Assembly: GCA_021201905.1 (NCBI GenBank)
Contig: JAJQEA010000030.1
Location: forward strand, 1 to 35,995
DNA: 35,995 nt
Source of the DNA: Clostridia bacterium
Lineage (GTDB): Bacteria > Bacillota > Clostridia > Lachnospirales > Lachnospiraceae
Direction of reading: 5' to 3'
Shown here in pieces: positions 1-7,642 of the stretch; positions within the stretch are counted from its first letter, which is position 1, and the number at the start of each line of letters is the position of its first letter. The notes beneath the pieces are model-generated. The model ran no database searches and had not been told where the DNA came from. It saw nothing but the letters and a program-made list of their open reading frames with translations. A program made the position numbers and the translations under genes.

Positions 1-155
1 GCCTCCAGCCCCTGAAGGCCTACATGGATTCCTGTGAAAAGAACTTTCTGGCAGCGGCCCTGTGCTGCCACAGCAACAATATCACGGCCACTGCCCGTTC
101 CTTACAGATTACCCGGCAGGCCCTCCAGCACAAAATCAGGAAATATGGATTATAG
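1..155 (+). CDS. C-terminal fragment of a Fis-type (probably sigma-54-dependent) transcriptional activator
   Basis: Only the last 50 or so codons are in the window, in the frame beginning at base 3 and ending with TAG at 153-155. The translation contains a helix-turn-helix ending in RQALQHKIRKYGL, which is the classic C-terminal Fis-type DNA-binding helix of sigma-54 enhancer-binding proteins (family knowledge). The central AAA+ domain and any sensory domain lie outside the window and cannot be seen. A well-formed -24/-12 promoter starts 142 bases downstream and drives the next operon, so the simplest inference is that this protein is the dedicated activator of the downstream transporter/peptidase operon. 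Other Fis-domain proteins are possible but less likely in this position. Confidence 0.75.
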   Translation, partial: LQPLKAYMDSCEKNFLAAALCCHSNNITATARSLQITRQALQHKIRKYGL

Positions 156-296
156 CGTATACTATCTTTGCGGTGACAATTTTATTTGCGCCAAAATCAT
201 TTACGTGTTCTCCCAATTTTCCTTTTTATTCCAAATTTTGTCCCAAATTCACCCCTTTTTCCCATAAAAGCGTTCTTTTGCCGCTATGTCTCATTC
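156..296 (+). promoter_or_regulatory. AT-rich upstream region with CCAAATTT-like repeats, candidate enhancer (UAS) region
   Basis: This AT-rich stretch lies between the activator stop codon and the sigma-54 promoter. It holds three similar blocks, TCCCAATTTTCC (211-222), CCAAATTTTG (231-240) and TCCCAAATTCACC (241-253). Their position about 60-110 bases upstream of the start point is where an enhancer-binding protein usually binds. This is inference from placement; no clear dyad was found. Confidence 0.3.
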
Positions 297-312
297 TGGC
301 ATAAAATTTGCT
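297..312 (+). promoter_or_regulatory. sigma-54 (RpoN) -24/-12 promoter
   Basis: The sequence TGGCATAAAATTTGCT matches the RpoN consensus TGGCAC-N5-TTGCW, with the invariant GG at 298-299 and GC at 310-311, which are exactly 12 bases apart as required. The start point is expected near 322. It lies directly downstream of a Fis-type activator gene and upstream of the transporter operon starting at 412. Confidence 0.8.
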
Positions 313-322
313 TTTAATATTA

Positions 323-336
323 CTGTACATGTACAG
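323..336. promoter_or_regulatory. perfect 14-bp palindrome at the sigma-54 start site
   Basis: CTGTACATGTACAG is its own reverse complement. It sits on or just after the predicted start point of the sigma-54 promoter, where a bound protein would block transcription. It could be a repressor operator. It is too short and loop-less to be an RNA hairpin of note. Confidence 0.45.
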
Positions 337-411
337 AAGGGGTAACCGCGGACCTGCCTCCTGCAAGCCTGCGCACGTCCCGGACAATTTATTAAATAAG
401 GGGGACTGAAA

Positions 412-1749
412 ATGGAAAACAAAAAACTGACCATGAAGGAAATGATCTGCTACGGTATCGGAGACATCACCGCCAATGTATACCTGCAGTTCATCGCCCT
501 GTTCGCCATCGTGTTCTACACCGATGTGCTGGGTATCTCCGCCACCCTGGCCGGCCTGATATTTATGGGAAGCCGGGTCTTTGACGACATCAACGACATT
601 GCGGTGGGTTACATCTCCGACCGGTACGGCCACTATAAGCGGTGGATTCTATACGGCTCTGTCGCCACGGCCGTGGCCTTTGTCATCATGTTCACCAATT
701 TTCACCTGAGCACCAAAATGCAGGCTGTTTACGCCCTGGCCGCTTTCTGCTTCTGGACTTTGATGTATACGTGCTACGCCATTCCTTTTAACGCCTTTGC
801 GTCTACCATGACCCAGGATACAGAGGAACGGACCCTCCTCAATTCCATCCGCTTTGCCATTGTGGCGGTCCCGTCCCTGATTATATCCCTGGCCACGCCA
901 TACCTGAAAAGCGGCACCCAGGGCAGCAACAGCACCTACGGCAATATAGCGGTGGTATTCGCGGTCATTGCCACCATCTGTACCTTGATATGCGTCGCAG
1001 GAATCGTGGAGCGCGCCAAGGCGCCCACTGCCAGGCAGCGCACCTCCGGCAAAGAGTATTTAAAGGCCATCCTCATGAACAAGCAGCTTCTGGTGGTCAG
1101 CGCGGCCTTCTTCTGCAGGACCCTTGGATATTATATCTACTCCTCGTCCATGGCATATTATTTCAATTACTACCTGGGTTCGGCTAAGCTGATGGGCATT
1201 ATCCTGGGCATATCGGCCCCCATCTCCGCGGTGGCGGCTCTCTGCGTGACTCCCGTGTCCAGGCGCATTGGCAAGAAAAAATCCCTGATGGGCTGCGGCA
1301 TCATCTTTGCCCTGTCCAGTGTTATACGCTATTTTATGCCCTTAAACACAGCGGTGGTGGCAGTCACCTGCTGGACTGGCATGTTTGTCATGAGCGCCAC
1401 CCTGGCTATCTTCTTTACCATGATAGCGGACACAACCGATTACGGCATGTGGCTCACGGGTAAGAATGTAAGGGCTGTAAACTATGGCTTCTATACCTTC
1501 TGCCAGAAGATTGGAATGGCCTTCTCCGGAACCATTGTGGGACTCCTGCTGGACATGGCCGGCTATGTTCCCAATCAACAGCAGTCAGCCGCCACACTGC
1601 GGGGCATCCTCAATATATACTGTCTGATACCAGCTGCCATTTATCTCATCATGACGGCCTTCATGCTGCTGTGGAAACTGGATGAGGACAGGATGCATGA
1701 AATCGTGGCCGAGCTGGACGTGAGGAGGCGCCTGGAAACCAATGACTAA
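412..1749 (+). CDS. GPH-family (MelB-like) sugar:cation symporter, MFS superfamily
   Basis: This 445-residue protein has twelve predicted hydrophobic segments and the family hallmark around residues 55-70 (RVFDDINDIAVGYISDRY), corresponding to the Asp-rich cation-site loop of MelB-type glycoside-pentoside-hexuronide transporters. The length is normal for the family. It should import a glycoside, uronide or similar solute with a cation across the cytoplasmic membrane. The start is supported by the GGGGGA sequence eight bases upstream. Its stop codon overlaps the next gene's ATG, so it is translationally coupled to an EamA exporter and then a C69 peptidase. Expression is probably RpoN-dependent through the promoter at 297-312. 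Given the peptidase partner, a peptide or amino-acid derivative as solute cannot be excluded. The substrate is unknown. Confidence 0.85.
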   Translation: MENKKLTMKEMICYGIGDITANVYLQFIALFAIVFYTDVLGISATLAGLIFMGSRVFDDINDIAVGYISDRYGHYKRWILYGSVATAVAFVIMFTNFHLSTKMQAVYALAAFCFWTLMYTCYAIPFNAFASTMTQDTEERTLLNSIRFAIVAVPSLIISLATPYLKSGTQGSNSTYGNIAVVFAVIATICTLICVAGIVERAKAPTARQRTSGKEYLKAILMNKQLLVVSAAFFCRTLGYYIYSSSMAYYFNYYLGSAKLMGIILGISAPISAVAALCVTPVSRRIGKKKSLMGCGIIFALSSVIRYFMPLNTAVVAVTCWTGMFVMSATLAIFFTMIADTTDYGMWLTGKNVRAVNYGFYTFCQKIGMAFSGTIVGLLLDMAGYVPNQQQSAATLRGILNIYCLIPAAIYLIMTAFMLLWKLDEDRMHEIVAELDVRRRLETND

Positions 1750-2638
1750 TCAGGTCCGCAAAGGATATGGCTCTGTCATCCTGGCGTCCCTGGCTTATGG
1801 CATAATGCCTGTGGTGTCCAAGGTTTTGCTATTGTCGGGAATGAACTCAGAGAGTGTGGTGTTCTACCGTTTTTTTCTCACATGTCTGTTCTCGGCTCTG
1901 ATTCTGGCGGTTTCAGGGAGATTTAAGGCCGTGACTCTCCTGCAGGCGGTTACGCTGGCACTCTTTGGAGTACTGGGCTTTGGTCTCACCATGCAGTTTC
2001 TGACCATTTCCTATCAGTATATTCCCATTGGGCTGGCCACCGTACTGCATTTCGCCTATCCTCTGTTTGTGACCGTCATCATGCTGGCCGTTTACGGAGA
2101 AAAACCAGGTCCGGCCAGGCTGTGGGGATGCGCTGCGGCCCTGGCCGGCATATGCCTGATGGTAGATCTGAAAGGCAATTTTTCCCTCCGGGGCGTTGTA
2201 TATGCCCTGTTGTCCGCCGTCACCTACTCTGCCTTCGTGGTCTCCAACAAGAAGGCGTCCTTTGGCAGTCTGAGCCCTCTGCTGTGCCTGTTCACATTCA
2301 GTCTGGCCGCCAGCCTGTTCTTCGGGTCTGGCTGTGCCCTTACAGGCACACTGCAGGTTCCCGGCTCCCTGTCCCAATGGGGATGCCTGCTGGCTGTCAG
2401 CCTTCTGTGCACGGTCTTTGCTTTCTGCACCCTTATGACCGGCGTACGGATTCTGGGGGCAGCCAGGGCATCCGTCATCAATATGCTGGAGCCTGCGACC
2501 GGAGTGATATTGGGAGTCATACTATTTAAGGAAACACTATCGTTAAAAATCATGCTTGGCTGTGCCTGCATACTGGTATCCACCCTGATTACGGTGCTGG
2601 CCAGGGACAGCCGCAAAGATGGAGGTAAGAAAAAATGA
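1742..2638 (+). CDS. EamA/DMT-family metabolite transporter
   Basis: This 298-residue integral membrane protein shows ten hydrophobic segments arranged as two repeated EamA halves. The first runs to about residue 140; the second begins near GVVYALLSAVTYSAFVVSNKK and ends with the typical ARASVINMLEPATGVILGVILFKE block. The family exports amino acids, nucleotides or other metabolites by drug/metabolite exchange. The start codon overlaps the preceding gene by eight bases and its TGA overlaps the next ATG in an ATGA junction, so the three proteins are made as one translationally coupled unit. A role in exporting a product of the C69 peptidase or of the solute imported by the GPH permease is plausible but unproven. 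Confidence 0.85.
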   Translation: MTNQVRKGYGSVILASLAYGIMPVVSKVLLLSGMNSESVVFYRFFLTCLFSALILAVSGRFKAVTLLQAVTLALFGVLGFGLTMQFLTISYQYIPIGLATVLHFAYPLFVTVIMLAVYGEKPGPARLWGCAAALAGICLMVDLKGNFSLRGVVYALLSAVTYSAFVVSNKKASFGSLSPLLCLFTFSLAASLFFGSGCALTGTLQVPGSLSQWGCLLAVSLLCTVFAFCTLMTGVRILGAARASVINMLEPATGVILGVILFKETLSLKIMLGCACILVSTLITVLARDSRKDGGKKK

Positions 2639-3951
2639 ATGAATGTTTGTCATGCGATACCATAGTCGCCCTGGGAAACTGCACGGAATCCGGCAATGTT
2701 ATATTTGCCAAGAACAGCGACCGGCCCCTGGGAGAAGCCCAGCCCCTGTGCCTGTTTGAGGCCAGGGACTACCCGGACCAGGAGCTGTTACCATGCACCT
2801 ACATATCCATACCCCAGGCAAGCCACACCTATAAGGTGCTGGGGTCAAAGCCATACTGGATATGGGGATTTGAACACGGCATGAACGAGTGGGGCGTAGC
2901 CATTGGAAATGAAGCCGTATGGTCACGGGAGGAGGAGGAACGGGAAAACGGCCTGCTGGGCATGGACCTGGTGCGCCTGGGGCTGGAACGGGCCAAAACC
3001 GCCCACGAAGCCCTCCATGTAATCACGGACCTTCTCAAAACCTACGGCCAGGGCGGCAACGCCTCTGTGACCATGGATTTCCGCTACCACAATTCGTTCC
3101 TGATTGCCGATACCTGTGAAGCCTGGATCCTGGACACGGTAAACAGACGATGGGTTGCCAGGCGGGTAAAAAATGCGGAGGGCATATCCAACTGCTACGG
3201 CACTGGCCAACACTGGGATGAGGACTCCGGCGACATTCAGGAACATGCCTATGAGATGGGTTACGCGGACAGAGGACAGATCTTTGATTTTGCCAGGGCC
3301 TACGGCGCCGTAAACTTCAAGCTGCGGGCGGCCTATCCCCGTTACAAAAGGCTTAACCAGCTCCTGGACAGAAGAAAGGGTGCCCTGACGCCAGACTACA
3401 TGAGAGATATACTGAAGGACCATTTTGAGGGAGAAATCATCGCGCCCCGGTGGAGTCCCACAGACGGAATCCTGGCGTCTGTCTGCATGCACAATATGGA
3501 TGAATCCTCCAGCAAGACCGTTGCGGGTTCCGTGGTAGAACTGTCCAGGGATAAAATGCCTGTCTGGTGGAGCTGCATGTCAAATCCCTGTATCTCGGTT
3601 TTCCTTCCTTTTATCATGGAAACCGCCATTCCTCAGAAGGTATCCTGCGGCGGCGCTATGTACAGTGAGGATTCCCTTTGGTGGAAATTAGAACGGCTCT
3701 CCTATGAGCTGGAAGAGGATTATCCGCGCAATACCGCCCTCTGGAATCCTGTAAAGGAAGCATTGCAGGAGTATGTCTGTTCCCGGGCAGAAAAAGGGCT
3801 GGACGGCGCCCTTCTCCGGGAAATGGTTTCCAAGCTGGAAGAAAAGGCGGATGAAATGTATCTGCTGCTCCGCGATACCAATGTCTCCGGCAGCCAGCCC
3901 CAAAGGAAGGAAGTGCTGAGAACAGCCCGCTCCAGGGCCGGCATTCTATAA
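2635..3951 (+). CDS. peptidase C69 / secernin-like family protein (Ntn-type)
   Basis: This is a 438-residue protein of the C69 family, whose members are N-terminal-nucleophile dipeptidases and related amidohydrolases. The start reads MNECLSCDTIVALGN followed by VIFAKNSDR, which matches the family pattern in which Cys7 (the CDT motif) becomes the free N-terminal nucleophile after removal of a very short propeptide. Asn and Arg of KNSDR are the usual oxyanion and substrate residues. There is no signal peptide, so it acts in the cytoplasm. It overlaps the upstream exporter gene by four bases and ends just before a strong terminator, so it is the last gene of the RpoN-type operon. Cleavage of a dipeptide or amide brought in by the first gene is the likely role. 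The exact substrate is unknown. Confidence 0.8.
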   Translation: MNECLSCDTIVALGNCTESGNVIFAKNSDRPLGEAQPLCLFEARDYPDQELLPCTYISIPQASHTYKVLGSKPYWIWGFEHGMNEWGVAIGNEAVWSREEEERENGLLGMDLVRLGLERAKTAHEALHVITDLLKTYGQGGNASVTMDFRYHNSFLIADTCEAWILDTVNRRWVARRVKNAEGISNCYGTGQHWDEDSGDIQEHAYEMGYADRGQIFDFARAYGAVNFKLRAAYPRYKRLNQLLDRRKGALTPDYMRDILKDHFEGEIIAPRWSPTDGILASVCMHNMDESSSKTVAGSVVELSRDKMPVWWSCMSNPCISVFLPFIMETAIPQKVSCGGAMYSEDSLWWKLERLSYELEEDYPRNTALWNPVKEALQEYVCSRAEKGLDGALLREMVSKLEEKADEMYLLLRDTNVSGSQPQRKEVLRTARSRAGIL

Positions 3952-4022
3952 CCGGCACCTCTGCCGTATCATCCCTGTATCATTCCCGTATAATTCCACT
4001 TACAGGGCGGACTTTTTCATAA

Positions 4023-4073
4023 AAAACAGGCTGAGTCACTCCGCGCCAAAAGGCGCGGTCCTCAGCCTGTTTT
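4023..4073. terminator. bidirectional intrinsic terminator
   Basis: Two nested stems are present: AAAACAGGCTGAG (4023-4035) pairs with CTCAGCCTGTTTT (4061-4073), and CCGCGCC (4041-4047) pairs with GGCGCGG (4052-4058) around an AAAA loop. A runs on one side and T runs on the other allow it to stop both the peptidase operon and the convergent wall-protein gene. Confidence 0.9.
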
Positions 4074-4126
4074 CTTATCGTTTCATTCTGTTTGGTTTTT
4101 CCGTTTCCCAGACATCCGCCCCCTGC

Positions 4127-4942
4127 CTACTTGTACAGCGACAGACCGTCCATGAGTATAATGGGATCATCCCACTCATTATCCGTAACCAGGGAAACCT
4201 CAACACGGATCTCATTCTGTCCGGTCACATCCACGCCAAAGTACATCAGCTTTTCATTGTAATGGATATCCTGTGACGTGTAGAGTACGGTATCATTGTC
4301 ACCATATACGGTTACTTTAGCCATGATTCCGCTGCTGAACTGGGAGGACGGAGCCAGGACGCCGGATAAAAGCCGGTACTGTCCGTTGGCGGCATACTTC
4401 ACATAGCTTCCCTTGCCCTTCAGGCGGATGGCATTATTCCAACGCTCGCCGGTGGATGTCTTGCCGGAGGTAATGATATTGTATCCCTTGGTAGAAAGGC
4501 CGTCCAACAGGTTCTGCACCAGATATGGTATGGACAGGTCTGTAATATTGGCCGGTTCCACCTCACCCTCCGCTGCAATCCATACGCCGTCCGCGCCAAT
4601 CTGGCGTCCGTCAATCACTGTATTCGTGGCCATGGCTCCGTTGGGAAGCAGGAAATACCATTTGTCGTTATCCTTAAACCATCCCCTCTGCATGACACCT
4701 GCCTGGTCCATGTAATACCACTGGCCGTCAATCTGCTGCCAGCCCGTGGTCATGACGCCGTTGTTGTCCATATAGTACCAGTTGCCGTTATCCTCAATCC
4801 ATTCCTTGTAGGCAAACTTGTTGGCGCCTCTCTGATACTTCCACTGATCATTCACATATTTCCATGTACCTGCATAGGCCGGAACCGCCATAACCACACT
4901 GAGAGCCAATGCCGCCAATGTAACCGCCAAACGTTTCTTCAT
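4127..4942 (-). CDS. secreted choline-binding-repeat protein with C-terminal NPCBM-like domain
   Basis: The protein is 271 residues from the ATG at 4942, chosen because AAAGGAG lies just upstream and a clean signal peptide follows (MKKRL, hydrophobic core, cleavage after AYA at residue 24). Residues about 25-125 contain tandem cell-wall-binding repeats of the GNWYYMDNNGVMTTGW type, which bind choline or other wall polymers. Residues about 138-271 form a beta-rich module resembling the NPCBM carbohydrate-binding domain, with the pattern IRLKGKGSYVKY and VTVYGDND. It is therefore an exported wall-attached glycan-binding protein without an evident catalytic domain. The reading frame stays open upstream to 5119, but that part lies inside a palindromic repeat and is not credible protein. 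Its leader RNA carries that repeat only some 22 bases before the start codon. Confidence 0.8.
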   Translation of the reverse strand: MKKRLAVTLAALALSVVMAVPAYAGTWKYVNDQWKYQRGANKFAYKEWIEDNGNWYYMDNNGVMTTGWQQIDGQWYYMDQAGVMQRGWFKDNDKWYFLLPNGAMATNTVIDGRQIGADGVWIAAEGEVEPANITDLSIPYLVQNLLDGLSTKGYNIITSGKTSTGERWNNAIRLKGKGSYVKYAANGQYRLLSGVLAPSSQFSSGIMAKVTVYGDNDTVLYTSQDIHYNEKLMYFGVDVTGQNEIRVEVSLVTDNEWDDPIILMDGLSLYK

Positions 4943-4964
4943 TCTGAATCTCCTTTCATTCTCC

Positions 4965-5130
4965 CTATAGCGTGTTTGAAAATTGCTTTCTGCCAGATGT
5001 GCGTCACACTTTGTGGTAGATTTTGCCCAAATGAACGCGGCGTAGCGGGCTACGTTAAGTGAATTTGGGCAAAATATACCGCGAAGTGGGGCGTGCAGAT
5101 GGCGGGAATGAATATTCAAACACGCTATAG
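4965..5130. repeat. 166-bp long imperfect palindrome, MITE-like or large intergenic repeat
   Basis: The element begins with CTATAGCGTGTTTGAA and ends with the exact reverse complement TTCAAACACGCTATAG. The two arms can be paired through most of their length, including ATTTTGCCCAAAT facing ATTTGGGCAAAAT and GCGTAGC facing GGGCTACG near the centre. A long self-complementary element with short perfect ends and no gene of its own is typical of miniature inverted-repeat elements or mobile intergenic hairpins. No target duplication could be identified with confidence. It lies in the predicted 5' leader of the wall-binding protein. Confidence 0.75.
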
Positions 5131-5173
5131 CTGCCTAATGACAGACAGATAATATTCATCCTGCACTTATTAC

Positions 5174-5202
5174 ATTATAATTCATTCTTTATTTTTATGC
5201 AA
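5174..5202 (-). promoter_or_regulatory. predicted sigma-70-type promoter for the wall-binding protein
   Basis: On the minus strand TTGCAT (5197-5202) is followed by a 17-base spacer and TATAAT (5174-5179). Transcripts would begin near 5167 and include the whole 166-bp palindrome before the start codon at 4942. Confidence 0.6.
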
Positions 5203-5215
5203 CTGTGTGTTCAAA

Positions 5216-5318
5216 CTGTAATTAAACTGTAAAGATTAAATACTTCCGGGAAATACCTTGACAAATCAATCTGTAAGAATTATAGTTACAGTATTAAATG
5301 TATTTTTCCAAGTTACAG
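5216..5318. promoter_or_regulatory. cluster of five CTGTAA/TTACAG half-sites, candidate operator
   Basis: CTGTAA occurs at 5216-5221, 5227-5232 and 5271-5276, and its reverse complement TTACAG at 5286-5291 and 5313-5318. The first two are 11 bp apart, one helical turn. The pair at 5271/5286 makes an inverted repeat over the -10 box of the plus-strand promoter. This looks like cooperative binding of one regulator controlling both divergent genes. The regulator is unknown. Confidence 0.45.
5258..5286 (+). promoter_or_regulatory. strong sigma-70-type promoter for the beta-lactamase-fold gene
   Basis: A consensus TTGACA (5258-5263) is separated by exactly 17 bases from TATAGT (5281-5286). The start would fall near 5293, giving a leader of about 70 bases before the ATG at 5362. 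The -10 box is embedded in a CTGTAA-N9-TTACAG inverted repeat. Confidence 0.75.
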
Positions 5319-5361
5319 TTTTTAATCTGTCTGTTAACAGCATTGAGAAAGGAGCTTCCCT

Positions 5362-6885
5362 ATGAATACCCGCGAACACACAACCATGAAGATGAGAGGA
5401 AACCCGGATATCTCCTATCTGGGGCATACCGTTGATCAGATGATATGGAGTTTTATGGAAAAGGAAAAAATTGATGGACTCACCTTAGCCATTGTACAGG
5501 CGCCCTACATACCCAGGGTGGCGGGGTATGGCTATTCAGACAGCCAGAGGCGGCGCCTGGCTTCCCCTAACACCATGTGGCCGGCCGGCCCTGTCTCCCA
5601 GGCCTTTGCGGCTGTGGCCGTCATGCAGCTTCATGAGGACGGCAGACTGGATGTACACCGTCCGGCTTCGGCCTATATACCGGAGCTTCCCGATACCTGG
5701 AAGGATATCACAGTTCTTCAGCTTCTGCGTCATGCGTCAGGACTGCCGGATTACCGCCGCGCGCCTGAATTCCGTTGGGACATACCGTGGACATTTGACG
5801 CCCTGCTTCACCTGGCAGCCGGTCATCCCCTGCATTTTGTTCCTGGTACGGATGTGGAGCAGAGCGCCACCAATTTCCTGCTGCTGACGGAGATTGTGGA
5901 ACGGGTCAGCCGCCTGAGTTACCATGATTTCGTAACCAAAGGACAGATTGAGTTCCTGGGCCTTGAGCACACAGGCTTTAAGGAGGATTTAGGCCGGTTC
6001 CATTATGAGGACATATCCCGGACAGCCGATATACACCAGTTATTTAAAAAGGACAGACTCTATATCAATCCCACGGAGCCAGCCGTATCCTATGACCGAA
6101 ACGGCGCTCCCATTGCGGAAGCGGAAACCACGGCCCTCCGCGGCTTTTCCGACATTTGGGCCTCTGCCCAGGATATTTCCTTCTGGGACATCGGTCTGGC
6201 TGGCTCTGTCCTGATTCATCAGCCGGAAAACCGCGCCCTTATATATGCTCCCTGGAACCTTCCCGACGGCAGGACGGTGCCTGCCGCAGCCGGATGGCAG
6301 TTTTATCATCACCGCGGACTCATGGATATAAAGGGATCCGTCAATGGATATTCTTCCTTCCTGAGCCGCTTTACAGACGCCTCCGAGCTGGTCTGCGTCA
6401 CCCTCATGTGCAATAAGGAGGGGGTGGACTTTACCAACCTGGGACGGCGGATAGCCGGCGCCTACGGCGATCTCCTGTCCACTGGATATGACGACAACCG
6501 CCTCTATCTTCTGGAAGGCCAGTTCCCAGTGGAGGAAACAGTATCACGCCTGGAAACAGCGCTAAAGGACCGGAACATCCCTGTATTTGCCAAATTCGAC
6601 CATGGACAGAACGCGGCCGGCGCCGGGCTTTTCCTCCGCCCCACCACCGTACTTGTATTCGGTTCCCCCCAGGTTGGCACCGGACTCATGGCAGAAAACC
6701 AGAGCGTATCCTTGGAACTGCCCCTGCGCATCAGCGTATGGGAGGATGAGACCGGAAGCACATGGCTGGCCTTCCCCCGCCTGGACAGGTTATTCAGTGA
6801 ATACGGTCTAGAAAACCATCCCGCCGTGTCCGGGATGCAGAACCTTCTTGAACATCTGGTACATATAGGAGGCAGCATCTATTAG
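5362..6885 (+). CDS. serine beta-lactamase/penicillin-binding-fold protein lacking catalytic residues (pseudoenzyme)
   Basis: The first 370 or so residues follow the class C beta-lactamase/esterase fold: AVMQLHEDGRLDVHRPASAYIPELP, ITVLQLLRHASGLPDY and the PGTDVEQSATNFLLLTEIVERVSRLSY block align directly with that family. The active site does not survive. The usual GSVSK is GPVSQ (the nucleophile Ser is Pro77 and the Lys is Gln80), and the Y-x-N motif is Q167-S168-A169. The third-motif region reads HHRGLMDIKGSVNGYSS. Residues about 370-507 form a second domain I do not recognise. No signal peptide is present, so it is probably cytoplasmic. AAGGAG precedes the ATG. The role may be binding rather than hydrolysis. 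It is divergent from the wall-binding protein and shares its control region. Confidence 0.75.
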   Translation: MNTREHTTMKMRGNPDISYLGHTVDQMIWSFMEKEKIDGLTLAIVQAPYIPRVAGYGYSDSQRRRLASPNTMWPAGPVSQAFAAVAVMQLHEDGRLDVHRPASAYIPELPDTWKDITVLQLLRHASGLPDYRRAPEFRWDIPWTFDALLHLAAGHPLHFVPGTDVEQSATNFLLLTEIVERVSRLSYHDFVTKGQIEFLGLEHTGFKEDLGRFHYEDISRTADIHQLFKKDRLYINPTEPAVSYDRNGAPIAEAETTALRGFSDIWASAQDISFWDIGLAGSVLIHQPENRALIYAPWNLPDGRTVPAAAGWQFYHHRGLMDIKGSVNGYSSFLSRFTDASELVCVTLMCNKEGVDFTNLGRRIAGAYGDLLSTGYDDNRLYLLEGQFPVEETVSRLETALKDRNIPVFAKFDHGQNAAGAGLFLRPTTVLVFGSPQVGTGLMAENQSVSLELPLRISVWEDETGSTWLAFPRLDRLFSEYGLENHPAVSGMQNLLEHLVHIGGSIY

Positions 6886-6906
6886 CTCAGAAACCATACC
6901 GCGAAA

Positions 6907-6941
6907 AAGGCATCGCTCCCTCAATCCGGGAACGGTGCCTT
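6907..6941. terminator. stem-loop terminator between convergent genes
   Basis: AAGGCATCGCTCCC pairs with GGGAACGGTGCCTT around the loop TCAATCC, with two mismatched positions. On the minus strand the stem is followed by TTTTT, so it should end the PiT/DUF47 transcript. On the plus strand the T content is weaker, but it can also stop the 5362-6885 gene. Confidence 0.7.
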
Positions 6942-7001
6942 CTCACATTCTTTTATGATTCTTCTATATACGCCCCGGGGCTGTTCTGGACGCGCCGGGC
7001 A

Positions 7002-7625
7002 TCAGGTATTCTTCATGATAACGCTTTCCACCACATCCGCCACATGCTCGCAGGCATCGCAGCATTTCTCCAGGTATACGTAAATCTCCCTCCAGGCAAT
7101 GATTTCAATGGGGTCCGTCACCTCGGCGTGGAGACTGCGCATGGAATCGATAAACAGCCTGTCGCCTTCCTCCTCCAGAGCGTTAATCTCGATAATCAGA
7201 CCGTGAAGGGTCTTGGATTTCCTGAAGTCTGCAAATTCCTCCATGACCTCCTTAAGCGCCTCACAGCAGCGGATGATGACCTTTATGAAGGCAAGGGCCT
7301 CGGGGCGGATTCGCTGGACATTGTTTATGTAAATACGAATCAGCACATCCTCAATCTTGTCCGTCACCTCGTCAATACTCTGGCTCAAAAGGATGATATC
7401 CTCCCGCTCAATCGGGGTGATAAATGCCTTGACCAGCACCGCCGTCATCTCATGCTTCTTCTTATCCGCGTCATGCTCAATCCGGTGCAGCTCGTCCAGC
7501 TTGTCCTGTAAAAGTCCTGTATCAAAATGGTTCAGATTGTCCTCCAGCATTTTAGCTGCCTGGCATCCGCACTCAATGCACTCAATAAAATTCTGAAAAT
7601 AATAACTATCACTTTTCTTAGACAT
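7002..7625 (-). CDS. DUF47 (PhoU-like) accessory protein of PiT phosphate transport
   Basis: The protein is 207 residues, all-helical, with the repeated acidic E/D-x-x-D patterns of the PhoU/DUF47 fold (HDADKKKHE near residue 51 and EEEGDRLF near residue 150). DUF47 proteins are cytoplasmic and almost always paired with PiT permeases, whose activity they are thought to regulate through metal-binding acidic clusters. Here it starts 17 bases after the PiT stop codon and is clearly in the same operon. The GGAGAAGATAAG sequence before the ATG gives a ribosome site. The transcript ends at the stem-loop at 6907-6941. Confidence 0.9.
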   Translation of the reverse strand: MSKKSDSYYFQNFIECIECGCQAAKMLEDNLNHFDTGLLQDKLDELHRIEHDADKKKHEMTAVLVKAFITPIEREDIILLSQSIDEVTDKIEDVLIRIYINNVQRIRPEALAFIKVIIRCCEALKEVMEEFADFRKSKTLHGLIIEINALEEEGDRLFIDSMRSLHAEVTDPIEIIAWREIYVYLEKCCDACEHVADVVESVIMKNT

Positions 7626-7642
7626 CTTATCTTCTCCTTTGC

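Noticed and set aside
226-633. 135-codon minus-strand ORF over the sigma-54 promoter and start of the GPH permease
   Set aside because: It is antisense to a clearly conserved transporter N-terminus and to the promoter region, with no recognisable domain.
4943-5119. 59-residue N-terminal extension of the wall-binding protein
   Set aside because: It is encoded by the palindromic repeat and would bury the signal peptide inside the protein.
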